Part shown: positions 25,090-32,854 of the stretch, piece by piece | Layout: every line of letters begins with the position of its first letter | Numbering within the stretch: position 1 is the stretch's first letter | Assembly (NCBI GenBank): GCA_036511675.1 | Contig: DATCBU010000111.1 | Span: forward strand, 1 to 64,000 | DNA length: 64,000 nt | DNA from: Chersky-840 sp036511675 | GTDB lineage: Bacteria; Actinomycetota; Acidimicrobiia; Acidimicrobiales; UBA8190 | Direction of reading: 5' to 3' | Translations under genes and position numbers: made by a program | The notes under the pieces: model-generated | Told to the model about the DNA's origin: nothing | Seen by the model: only the letters and a program-made list of their open reading frames with translations | Database searches by the model: none

Positions 25090-26085
25090 ATGCGCGTTCG
25101 CCTGCCGGGCGGGCCTCGACGGGCACCTCGGCCTGACACGCCCGACGCGCTCGCCCAACGGTGGCGGGGCCAGCGTCGCCGGCTCGAGGTGTGGTACGTC
25201 ACCCTCACCGACCCGCGCACGGGCCTGGGGTGCTGGATCCATCACGAGCTCGTCTCCCCCGTCTCGGGGGACGCCCACGCGCACGGGTGGGCGGCGGTGT
25301 TCCGCCCCGACGCGCCGCCCGTCCTCGATCGGTTCGGCGCTTCACCTGTCAGCCCGGGCCACGCCGGGCGGCCCCCGCAACTCGGAGGAGCGGCGGTGCT
25401 GGACCCGCCGAGCCTGCGGGGAGAGACGGGCGCCGTGGCGTGGGACCTGCGGTGGCGCCACGACGCCGCGGACCCGAGCCCGCCCCTGTTCACGTTCCCG
25501 GCATGGGCGTGGGAGCGCGAGTCCCTCCCCGCGGCCCAGGTCGTGGTGGTACCGAGTGCGGCGTTCGAAGGGACGATTCGCGTGGGGCGCGATGTGGTGA
25601 CCTTGTCACCGCACGCCCGCGGCGCGGTGAGCCACATCTACGGGCACGGCAACGCGCAGCGCTGGGGTTGGTTGCACGCCGAGCTCGGCGACGGCGACGT
25701 GCTCGAGATCGTGAGCGCGGTGAGCCGGCGCCCCGGCCTCAACCACCTCCCCGCGCTCGCGTTCGTGCAGTTGCGCCTCGGCGGCCGCGACTGGCCCCGT
25801 GACCCGTTGGCGGCGGCTCCGCTCTTCCGCACCAGACTTGGGCTCCCGGCCTGGGACGTGCACGGCACGGTGGGGCGATGGCGGCTGCGGGCGGAGATCA
25901 CCATTCCCGAGGCCGGCTCGGTGCGGGTCGGCTATGTGGACCCCGACGGGGCCGGCGCCACCTGCGTGAACAGCGAGATCGCCGATGCCGAGATCGTGCT
26001 CGAGCACAGGCGGGACAGATGGGAGGTGGCGGCGCGCTGGGACCTGCGCGCCGCCGCGCACGCCGAAATCGGCTCAAGGCCGTGA
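25090..26085 (+). CDS. Hypothetical protein, possibly AttH/CrtC-like lipocalin fold
   Basis: The 331-residue protein has no signal peptide or membrane helix. It is rich in beta-strands and aromatic residues. Segments such as LEVWYVTLTDPRTGLGCWIHHEL and SHIYGHGNAQRWGWLHAEL resemble the double-lipocalin AttH/CrtC (carotenoid hydratase-like) group, but the match is only impressionistic. It follows the thioesterase by 23 bases and GAAGGG precedes its ATG. A role in lipid or isoprenoid binding is possible. Confidence 0.6.
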   Translation: MRVRLPGGPRRAPRPDTPDALAQRWRGQRRRLEVWYVTLTDPRTGLGCWIHHELVSPVSGDAHAHGWAAVFRPDAPPVLDRFGASPVSPGHAGRPPQLGGAAVLDPPSLRGETGAVAWDLRWRHDAADPSPPLFTFPAWAWERESLPAAQVVVVPSAAFEGTIRVGRDVVTLSPHARGAVSHIYGHGNAQRWGWLHAELGDGDVLEIVSAVSRRPGLNHLPALAFVQLRLGGRDWPRDPLAAAPLFRTRLGLPAWDVHGTVGRWRLRAEITIPEAGSVRVGYVDPDGAGATCVNSEIADAEIVLEHRRDRWEVAARWDLRAAAHAEIGSRP

Positions 26086-26119
26086 CCATGACCAGCACCC
26101 GTCCCCTGAGGCTCTGCTG

Positions 26120-26133
26120 ACTGATTCGTCAGT
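26120..26133. promoter_or_regulatory. Palindromic operator, probably for the adjacent TetR regulator
   Basis: ACTGA-TTCG-TCAGT is a perfect 5-bp inverted repeat around a 4-base centre. It lies just upstream of a TAGCCT -10 element (26138-26143), which is followed by 6 bases and the ATG of the TetR gene. A repressor bound here would cover the -35 region, so autoregulation is likely. Confidence 0.6.
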
Positions 26134-26149
26134 TTGCTAGCCTGCGCGC

Positions 26150-26809
26150 ATGGCGGGCGCTCCCCCGGTACCCACCACCACATCTCCTCCGGCGCGTGCC
26201 GTGCGGCGCGCCATGAGCGAGATGGAGAAGCAGGGACGCCGCACCGACATCCTCGCCGCCGCCAAGAAGGTGTTCGCCGGCAAGGGCTACCACGCCACCA
26301 CCATCGCCGACATCGCCAAAGCGGCCACCCTCTCCTACGGGTCGATCTACTGGTACTTCGACTCCAAAGACGCGCTCTTCCACGCGCTCATGGAGGCCGA
26401 GGGCCAGGCCCTGCGCGACCACGTCACCGAAGCCATGCGAAGCACCCCAGGGCGCGGCTCACCCGACGCACCGTTCCGGGCCGCGGTCCGGACCACCTTC
26501 GAGTTCTTCGAATCCGACCGGGCCCTGGTGAAGTTGTTGTTCCGGGACTCCTATGCGTTGGGAGACCGGTTCGAGCAGCACCTCTTCGGGATCTTCGAGG
26601 CGTTCATCAGCGACATCGAGAAGATCGTCGAGGACGCCCAGCGTCGGGGGCTGATCATCGAGGCCCCGCCCCGCATGGTGGCGGGCTCGGTCGCCGCCCT
26701 CGTGGGCCAGATCGCCCATCGCCGGCTGGTCACCGACGACGGATTGTCGGCCGAGGTGGCCGCCGATTTCGTCGTGTCGCTGTTGCTCAACGGCCTGCTC
26801 CCCCGCTGA
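26150..26809 (+). CDS. TetR-family transcriptional regulator
   Basis: The 219-residue protein has a typical TetR helix-turn-helix at about residues 28-75 (DILAAAKKVF, then TTIADIAKAATLSYGSIYWYF) and a helical ligand-binding domain similar to regulators of fatty-acid genes. It heads a run that continues with a thiolase-like protein and an enoyl-CoA hydratase, so an acyl-CoA inducer is plausible. Translation probably starts at the 5' end of the mRNA. Confidence 0.88.
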   Translation: MAGAPPVPTTTSPPARAVRRAMSEMEKQGRRTDILAAAKKVFAGKGYHATTIADIAKAATLSYGSIYWYFDSKDALFHALMEAEGQALRDHVTEAMRSTPGRGSPDAPFRAAVRTTFEFFESDRALVKLLFRDSYALGDRFEQHLFGIFEAFISDIEKIVEDAQRRGLIIEAPPRMVAGSVAALVGQIAHRRLVTDDGLSAEVAADFVVSLLLNGLLPR

Positions 26810-26822
26810 ACCCCGCCGGGAC

Positions 26823-28316
26823 GTGGCCATCGACGAGTCCAGGGTCCCGGTGGTGGTGGCGACGGGCCAGTCGATCGACCGGGCCACCTCGGCATCGGCG
26901 CTCGCACTCGCCACCGACGCCGCCCGCGAGGCGCTGGACTCGGTCCCGGCGCTGCGCTCTCGTGTCCAGCTCGTCTCGATGGTGAACAGCATGTCGCCGA
27001 TCGGGGTCGCCCCCGCCACCCTGCTCGCCCGGCGCCTGGGCCTGGCGCCGACGCGCACCGAGGTCACCACCATCGGGGGGAACTCTCCGCAGTGGCTCAT
27101 CAGTCGCGCCGCCGCGGCCATCGCCGCGGGGCAGCTCGACGTCACCCTCATCGCCGGTGCCGAGGCGCAGCACTCCGCCCGGGCCGGGGGCGCGCGAGCA
27201 ACAGCCGCACATGCAGCGTCAGCCGATGATCCGGGGCCGGGCGGCGCGCCCGACCCTGACCCGGTGGTGGGTGACGACCGCGTCGGGGTGGGCCCCGCCG
27301 AATTGCGCATCGGGCTGGTCGCCCCCGTGCACGTCTACGCGCTGTTCGAGAGCGTGATCGCCCACCGGGCCCGGCGCAGTCCACCCGAGCAGCGAGCGGC
27401 GTTGGGCTCGCTCATGGCTCCCTTCACCGCGGTCGCCGCCACCCAGCGCGCCGCCTGGTTCGGCGAGGTTCGCACCGCGGGCGAGCTGGCGACGGTCACG
27501 CCGGACAACCGCCTCGTGGCCGAGCCCTACCCCAAGCGCATGTGCGCCATCCTCCACGTGAACCAGGGGGCCGCGGTGGTGGTCACCTCGCTGGCCGCGG
27601 CGCGTGCGTCGGGTGTGGCACGCGACGCGGTGTTCTGCTGGTCGGGGGCCGATGCCAACGAGGTCTGGTTCCCGACGGCGCGGCCCGACCTCGGTTCGTC
27701 GGCGGGCCTGCGGGCCGCGGCCGGCGCCGCCACCACGGCGGCGGGCATCGGGGTGGACGACATCGACGCCTTCGACGTCTACTCGTGCTTCCCGTGCGTG
27801 GTCGAGATGGCCGTCGAGGCGTTCGGGATCGCCCCCGACGACGCCCGGGGCCTCACCACCACCGGTGGCCTCCCCTATTTCGGAGGGCCGGGGAACAACT
27901 ACTCCCTCCACGCCGTCGCCACCATGGTCGACCGTCTGCGCCATGGCGGGGGCACAGGCCTGGTGAGCGCCATGGGGTGGTACGCCACCAAGCACGCCGT
28001 GGGAATCTACGGCGCCACGCCCCCGCCCCTGGGTTGGCGCCGGGGCGACACCGCCGATGCGCAGCGGGCCATCGACTCCTCCGCCGTCTCTGTGGCAACC
28101 GAGGCCGAGGGGGGCGCCGTCGTAGTGGCAGCGACGGCGGTGATGGGCCCGGAGGGCACCGTGTCGGCGGCCCCGGTCATCGCCCGCCTCCCCGACCGGC
28201 GCCAGATCTCGGCCGCGGCGATGCCCGAGGAGCTCGGCGCCCTGGCCGGGCGTGACCTCGTGGGCGAGGCCATCGAGATCTCGGGCACCCCGCCCCGGTA
28301 CCGGCTGGCGCACTGA
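26823..28316 (+). CDS. Thiolase-like protein lacking the catalytic cysteine (TLP1-type)
   Basis: The 497-residue protein has the thiolase fold with an extra C-terminal domain of about 100 residues (from about 390). Where thiolases carry the nucleophilic Cys, it has IGGNSPQ. The late motifs GGLPYFGGPGNNYSLHA and SAMGWYATKHAVGIYG are kept. This combination matches the mycobacterial thiolase-like protein type 1 group, which binds CoA but lacks classical thiolase chemistry. A Pro/Asp-rich insert lies near residues 130-155. The GTG start is 13 bases after the TetR gene. Confidence 0.8.
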   Translation: MAIDESRVPVVVATGQSIDRATSASALALATDAAREALDSVPALRSRVQLVSMVNSMSPIGVAPATLLARRLGLAPTRTEVTTIGGNSPQWLISRAAAAIAAGQLDVTLIAGAEAQHSARAGGARATAAHAASADDPGPGGAPDPDPVVGDDRVGVGPAELRIGLVAPVHVYALFESVIAHRARRSPPEQRAALGSLMAPFTAVAATQRAAWFGEVRTAGELATVTPDNRLVAEPYPKRMCAILHVNQGAAVVVTSLAAARASGVARDAVFCWSGADANEVWFPTARPDLGSSAGLRAAAGAATTAAGIGVDDIDAFDVYSCFPCVVEMAVEAFGIAPDDARGLTTTGGLPYFGGPGNNYSLHAVATMVDRLRHGGGTGLVSAMGWYATKHAVGIYGATPPPLGWRRGDTADAQRAIDSSAVSVATEAEGGAVVVAATAVMGPEGTVSAAPVIARLPDRRQISAAAMPEELGALAGRDLVGEAIEISGTPPRYRLAH

Positions 28317-28362
28317 TCGGAGGCCCGGTCAGACTCGGGCGGACCGAGAAGAAGGAGCACCG

Positions 28363-29133
28363 ATGCCCGCAGTCGAGCGCGAGCGCCGAGGACTCGTCGA
28401 GATCCTCACCATCAACCGACCCGAAGCGCGCAACGCCATCAACGGCGACGTGAGCGTCGGCATGTCGGCCGCCCTCGACGAGCTCGAGGGGGACGACGGG
28501 TGCTCTGTCGTCGTCGTCACCGGCGCCGGGGACAAGGCCTTTTCCGCCGGCATGGACCTCAAGGCCTTCGCCTCGGGTGAGGGCGGGGCCATCATGGGCG
28601 GCTCGGGAGGCTTCGCCGGCATCACCCAGCGCCAGTTCCCCAAACCCATTATCGCCGCCGTCAACGGGGCGGCCCTGGCGGGCGGGTGCGAGATCATGCT
28701 GTCGTGCGATCTGGTGGTGGCGGCCGACCACGCCACCTTCGGGATCCCTGAGGCCAAGCGGGGGCTGGTGGCCGGCGCGGGCGGCCTCATCCGGCTCCCC
28801 AAACGACTTCCCATCGCCATCGCGCTCGAGCTGGCGCTCACCGGGGAATCGATCGACGCCTCGAGGGCGTTGCAACTGGGACTGATCAACCGGGTGGTCC
28901 CCGCCGCCCGGCTCATGGAGGAGACGCTGGCACTCGCCGGGGTCATCGCCGACAACGCGCCGCTGGCGGTGCGGTGGTCCAAGCACGTCATGGTGCGCGC
29001 CACCGGGGTCTCCGAGGAAGAAGGCTGGAAGCTCAACGCCGAGGCGGTGGGGGCAGTGTTCTCCTCCGCCGACGCCATGGAGGGCCCGGTCGCCTTCGCC
29101 GAGAAGCGCAAGCCCAATTGGCAAGGCAAGTAA
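28363..29133 (+). CDS. Enoyl-CoA hydratase
   Basis: The 256-residue crotonase has both catalytic glutamates: one in AGGCEIML, the other in FGIPEAKRG. It also has the oxyanion-hole region FSAGMDLKAF. It should hydrate 2-enoyl-CoA in beta-oxidation. A GAAGGAG ribosome site lies 5 bases before the ATG. It is the third gene after the TetR regulator, and unlike the crotonase at 9.5-10.4 kb it looks catalytically complete. Confidence 0.88.
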   Translation: MPAVERERRGLVEILTINRPEARNAINGDVSVGMSAALDELEGDDGCSVVVVTGAGDKAFSAGMDLKAFASGEGGAIMGGSGGFAGITQRQFPKPIIAAVNGAALAGGCEIMLSCDLVVAADHATFGIPEAKRGLVAGAGGLIRLPKRLPIAIALELALTGESIDASRALQLGLINRVVPAARLMEETLALAGVIADNAPLAVRWSKHVMVRATGVSEEEGWKLNAEAVGAVFSSADAMEGPVAFAEKRKPNWQGK

Positions 29134-29172
29134 CGCCTCGGTGACGCACGACGATCGACGCCCACCGGCATC

Positions 29173-29583
29173 GTGAGTGGCGGACTCTCGCCCGCGCTCG
29201 ACGGCATCCGTCTCTCGGTGCACGTCCTGGCGGCCACGGTGTGGGTGGGCGGACAGCTCACGATCGCTGGGTTGGTTCCCACGGCGCGCCGTCTCGGAGA
29301 AGGGGCGCCCAAGGCCCTGGCCCTGGCCTTCGGCCGCCTGCAATGGCCCGCCTATGCGCTGCTCGTCGTCACCGGTTTCTGGAACGTCTCCGCCGTCCAC
29401 GCCGGCCAACCCCATTCCTGGGTGATCGTGCTGGTGATCAAGATCGTGGTCGTGGCCCTGGCGGGGTTGGCGGCCTTCCTCCACACCCGCTCGTCCACCA
29501 CGCGAGGCCTCGCCATCTGGGGGGCCCTGACAGCACTGTCGTCGATCACCGCCCTGGTCATGGGGGTCTTCCTCGCCGGATGA
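29173..29583 (+). CDS. Small four-helix membrane protein, CopD-like
   Basis: The 136-residue protein has four hydrophobic segments (about 10-30, 52-72, 80-102, 112-134). The first contains HVLAATVWVGGQL, the pattern of CopD-like and related heme- or copper-associated membrane proteins. The histidine in that helix could bind a metal or heme. The function is not known. GTG 29173 is the likely start. Confidence 0.65.
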   Translation: MSGGLSPALDGIRLSVHVLAATVWVGGQLTIAGLVPTARRLGEGAPKALALAFGRLQWPAYALLVVTGFWNVSAVHAGQPHSWVIVLVIKIVVVALAGLAAFLHTRSSTTRGLAIWGALTALSSITALVMGVFLAG

Positions 29584-29698
29584 GCCGGGTGGGGCCGGGG
29601 GCGGGGGTCGAGTGCGCTGTCCCCGCCGACGGCCGGAGGTCTACGCTTGGCGGTGACGACTCCGTTCGCTGAGCGGCGGTCACAGAAACGAGAGGCCC

Positions 29699-29941
29699 AT
29701 GGTCGGAGTTCTCGAAAGCGAGTGGGGGATCATCATCATCCTGGTGGTGGTGGTGCTCGTCTTCGGCAGTAGCCAGCTGCCCAAGCTGGCCAGGTCATTG
29801 GGATCCGCGCAGTCGGAGTTCAAGAAGGGCCTGGCCGAGGGCAAGAAGGGCGACGGCTCCGATGCCGGAGCGGACACGGCGGCCACCGGCGACACCGAGG
29901 CCGCCAAGGACAGCGACAAGCCGTCCGCCGCTTCGGGGTAG
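29699..29941 (+). CDS. tatA: TatA/E-type twin-arginine translocase subunit
   Basis: The 80-residue protein has one N-terminal membrane helix (about 8-24), the FG pair of the hinge (VFGSSQLPKLARSLG) and an amphipathic helix, followed by an acidic, Lys/Asp-rich tail. This is the layout of TatA, which oligomerises to let folded proteins cross the membrane. No tatC or tatB is in the window. A TACGCT hexamer at 29642 could be its -10, and GAGAGG is the ribosome site. Confidence 0.85.
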   Translation: MVGVLESEWGIIIILVVVVLVFGSSQLPKLARSLGSAQSEFKKGLAEGKKGDGSDAGADTAATGDTEAAKDSDKPSAASG

Positions 29942-30587
29942 CGCTCCGATCACTGTCGGAGTTCCCGGCCCCGACCCGGACCGGCGGCGGGCGCCTCGTC
30001 GACGGCCGATCCCTTTCCTGGCACACCAGCTCCTCGAGTACCTGGTGGCGGGGGCGCTGGCCGAGCTGTCCATCCACATCCGCCACAGCGGACTGCTCCT
30101 CGTCGCCGCGGGCGCATTCGCCCTCCTGGCCGTCACGGCCCGAGGCCCGCTCGGGTTGGCCCGGGTGTGCGGCCCGAGACTGCACGGCACCCTCGACATC
30201 GTCGTCGCCCTGGCCGTGGCGGCGGCGCCCATCCTTCCCGCGCTGCGGCCCGACGTCACCGGGATCGCGGTGGTGGAGGTGACCTCGCTGGCCTGGGTTC
30301 GCCTGGCCACCCTGACCCGCTACACCCGGCCCGCGGCCACGCCCCTGGCAGCTGAAGGGCCCATGTCAGCTGACGGACAGGGCCCGACCCCGACCGACAA
30401 CCCGGGGCCGCCCAGCGCCGCCACGGTGGTGGTGCGTGGGCTCGGCTTCCTCGCCGGCCGCTCGGCGCGTCGTCTTCCCGAGGCCGAGGAGAAGCTGCGC
30501 GGCGGCGCCCGTGGGGCGGGGAGACAGGCGGCACGGCTGCAACGCACGCGGCGCACGCCACCTACCGAGCCCACGGGCGGGCCATAG
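29862..30587 (+). CDS. Hypothetical membrane protein
   Basis: From about position 30000 the frame encodes three hydrophobic helices (LLEYLVAGALAEL; LLLVAAGAFALLAV; IVVALAVAAAPIL) and then a Pro-rich linker and a basic C-terminal tail. No family is recognised. The start is uncertain: the ATG at 29862 lies inside tatA in another frame, and the only later candidate (GTG 30045) would cut the first helix. Coding between tatA and the next gene is otherwise consistent with GC-rich third codon positions. Confidence 0.5.
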   Translation: MPERTRRPPATPRPPRTATSRPPLRGSAPITVGVPGPDPDRRRAPRRRPIPFLAHQLLEYLVAGALAELSIHIRHSGLLLVAAGAFALLAVTARGPLGLARVCGPRLHGTLDIVVALAVAAAPILPALRPDVTGIAVVEVTSLAWVRLATLTRYTRPAATPLAAEGPMSADGQGPTPTDNPGPPSAATVVVRGLGFLAGRSARRLPEAEEKLRGGARGAGRQAARLQRTRRTPPTEPTGGP

Positions 30588-30632
30588 GCTCTCGCCGTCC
30601 AGCGCGACATCACAGGCAGGAGCGGAGGTCCG

Positions 30633-31928
30633 ATGGCCGAGGATGTACTCGAGCTCGCCGACAAGCTCTGGCGCGGCGACATCGACATCGTGGACATCCA
30701 CCCCGTGGGGGGGTACATGGGCGGGGTGGCCGAGGTCACCGACGGGGTGTCGTTCGTCCCCAGCTTCGCCAACGTCTCCGCCATTGCCACCGACGACGGG
30801 CTGGTCCTGGTCGACACGGGCTCGAGCTTCGTGGCCGAGGCCGTGCACGAGGCACTGCGGGGATGGTCGGCGCTGCGCCTCAACACCGCCGTCTACTCCC
30901 ACGGCCACGTCGACCACGTGTTCGGCGTGGGGGTGTGGGAGGAGGAATCTTCGGACCAGGGCTGGCCGGCGCCGGTGGTCGTGGCCCATGACGCGGTGCC
31001 GGCACGATTCGACCGCTACATCGAGACCGCCGGGTACAACGAAATCATCAACCAACGGCAATTCGGTGTGCCCGGGCTGCGGTGGCCCACCGAGTACCGC
31101 TATCCCGACCGCACCTACGCGCACCACCTTTCGCTCGAGGTCGGTGGCGTCGCCCTCGAGCTCCACCATGCCCGGGGCGAGACCGACGACCACACCTGGA
31201 CCTGGATGGCCGCCACGCGCGTGCTGTGTTGCGGTGACCTCTTCATCTGGGCGTCACCCAACGCCGGCAACCCCCAGAAGGTGCAGCGCTATCCACGGGA
31301 GTGGGCCGCGGCCCTGCGCGACATGATCGCCCTCGAGCCCGAGGTCCTGCTTCCCGGCCACGGCTTCCCCGTCGTGGGCGCGGCGCGGGTGCGCCAGGCG
31401 CTCACCGACACCGCCGATCTCCTCGACTCACTCGTCGACCAGACCATCGAGCTCATGAACGCCGGTGCCCGGCTCGACGAGGTGCTCCACACCGTGGCCA
31501 CCCCCTCCCACCTCTCGGACCGCCCCTACCTGCGGCCCGTGTACGACGAGCCGGAGTTCGTGGTGCGCAACGTCTGGCGCCTGTACGGCGGATGGTGGGA
31601 CGGGAACCCGGCCACGCTCAAGCCGGCGCCCGAGGCGGCCCTGGCGACCGAATTGGCCGCCCTGGCCGGGGGGGCGGGGGTCCTGGCCGACCGGGCGTTG
31701 GCCCTGATGGAGTCCCCGGCGACGGGCCCGGACCCGGGCTCGTCCCTGCGGCTGGCGGGCCACCTGGCCGAGCTGGCGGCGTTGGCGGCGCCGACGGACC
31801 CCGGAGTCCACCGGGCGCGTGCCACGGTGTTCGCCCGGCTCTCGGAGAAGGCCACCTCGACCATGGCGAAAGGGGTGTTCACCTGGACGGCCCGAGACTC
31901 CGAGGGAAGGGCCCGACACCCCGACTGA
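30633..31928 (+). CDS. Metallo-beta-lactamase-fold alkyl-sulfatase-like hydrolase
   Basis: The 431-residue protein has the metal site SHGHVDH near residue 90 and a second histidine region (HARGETDDHTW, then LLPGHGF). The segment YDEPEFVVRNVWRLYGGWWDGNPATL near 305 marks the dimerisation domain of SdsA1-type alkyl sulfatases. It probably hydrolyses a sulfate ester or another ester. It lacks the C-terminal sterol-carrier domain of large alkyl sulfatases and has no clear export signal. GCGGAGG precedes the ATG. Confidence 0.82.
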   Translation: MAEDVLELADKLWRGDIDIVDIHPVGGYMGGVAEVTDGVSFVPSFANVSAIATDDGLVLVDTGSSFVAEAVHEALRGWSALRLNTAVYSHGHVDHVFGVGVWEEESSDQGWPAPVVVAHDAVPARFDRYIETAGYNEIINQRQFGVPGLRWPTEYRYPDRTYAHHLSLEVGGVALELHHARGETDDHTWTWMAATRVLCCGDLFIWASPNAGNPQKVQRYPREWAAALRDMIALEPEVLLPGHGFPVVGAARVRQALTDTADLLDSLVDQTIELMNAGARLDEVLHTVATPSHLSDRPYLRPVYDEPEFVVRNVWRLYGGWWDGNPATLKPAPEAALATELAALAGGAGVLADRALALMESPATGPDPGSSLRLAGHLAELAALAAPTDPGVHRARATVFARLSEKATSTMAKGVFTWTARDSEGRARHPD

Positions 31929-31968
31929 GCCGGCGCGCGTCAACTACTACTCGCGGATCGCTGTTGGC

Positions 31969-31974
31969 TAGTGT
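31969..31974 (+). promoter_or_regulatory. -10 element (TAGTGT) of the ctaC promoter
   Basis: TAGTGT is followed by 7 bases and the GTG at 31982, another leaderless arrangement. It supports this GTG as the ctaC start. Confidence 0.5.
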
Positions 31975-31981
31975 CGTCGCG

Positions 31982-32854
31982 GTGAGCCCCCGCGACGGCG
32001 AATCGAGCAGCACGGTCGCGTCACGGTGGCGTCGTCGGGTCTTCGGGCTCGTCGCCGCGACGGCCCTGCCGGTGATCCTCGGCGGCTGCCAATTCCCCAC
32101 CTTCTACGGCTACCGCGGGTCGACCAAGCAGGGGCACGACGAGTCCCTGTTGTGGATCGGCACCATGATCGCAGCCATCGTCGTCCTGGTCTTCGTGGGT
32201 GGCCTCATCGCGTGGTCGGTCATCCGGTACCGCAAGAAGTCCGACGAGATCCCCCGCCAGTTCCAGTACCACCTCCCCATCGAGATCACCTACATCGTGG
32301 TCCCCGTGGTGATGGTGCTCATCCTGTTCGGCTTCACCGTCTACACCGAGAACCAGGTCGACGCCGTGACCCCCACCCCGGCCGTGAAGGTCCACGTCAC
32401 CGCCTTCCAGTGGGGCTGGCGCTACCAGTACCCGGGCCAGGTCACGGTGACCGGGGTCACCACCGAGGACCCCGACCCCATCGGGCTCAACGGAGGCCAG
32501 TGTGCTCCCGCCGTGGACTGTCTGGGCCCGGGCCTGGTGGTACCCGCCGGCCAGACGACGGAGATCGTTCTCGACTCCCAGGACGTGATCCACGGCTTCT
32601 ACGTGCCCGAGTTCAACTTCAGCCGCTACGCCCAGCCCGGGGTCACGAACAAGTTCGACCTCACCGTCGAGCATCAGGGCATCTACCGGGCCCAGTGCAC
32701 CCAGCTGTGCGGGCTGTACCACTCGCTCATGTTCTTCCACGTGGTGGCGCTGCCCCCGAACCAGTTCCGGGCGTGGCTGAGCTCGCAACAGAGCCTGGCC
32801 AAGGCGGCGTCGACCGTTTCCTCCTCCAACTCGACCACGAAGGCGGCCGCATGA
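31982..32854 (+). CDS. ctaC: Cytochrome c oxidase subunit II (lipoprotein)
   Basis: The 290-residue subunit has a lipoprotein signal (VILGGC), two membrane helices (about 58-82 and 100-120) and a periplasmic cupredoxin domain. The CuA ligands are present: His in DVIHGFY and C-x3-C-x3-H-x2-M in CTQLCGLYHSLM. The residue between the cysteines is Gln, where most CtaC proteins have Glu. It receives electrons from the QcrC cytochrome in the actinobacterial supercomplex. Its stop overlaps the ctaD start (ATGA). Confidence 0.93.
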   Translation: MSPRDGESSSTVASRWRRRVFGLVAATALPVILGGCQFPTFYGYRGSTKQGHDESLLWIGTMIAAIVVLVFVGGLIAWSVIRYRKKSDEIPRQFQYHLPIEITYIVVPVVMVLILFGFTVYTENQVDAVTPTPAVKVHVTAFQWGWRYQYPGQVTVTGVTTEDPDPIGLNGGQCAPAVDCLGPGLVVPAGQTTEIVLDSQDVIHGFYVPEFNFSRYAQPGVTNKFDLTVEHQGIYRAQCTQLCGLYHSLMFFHVVALPPNQFRAWLSSQQSLAKAASTVSSSNSTTKAAA

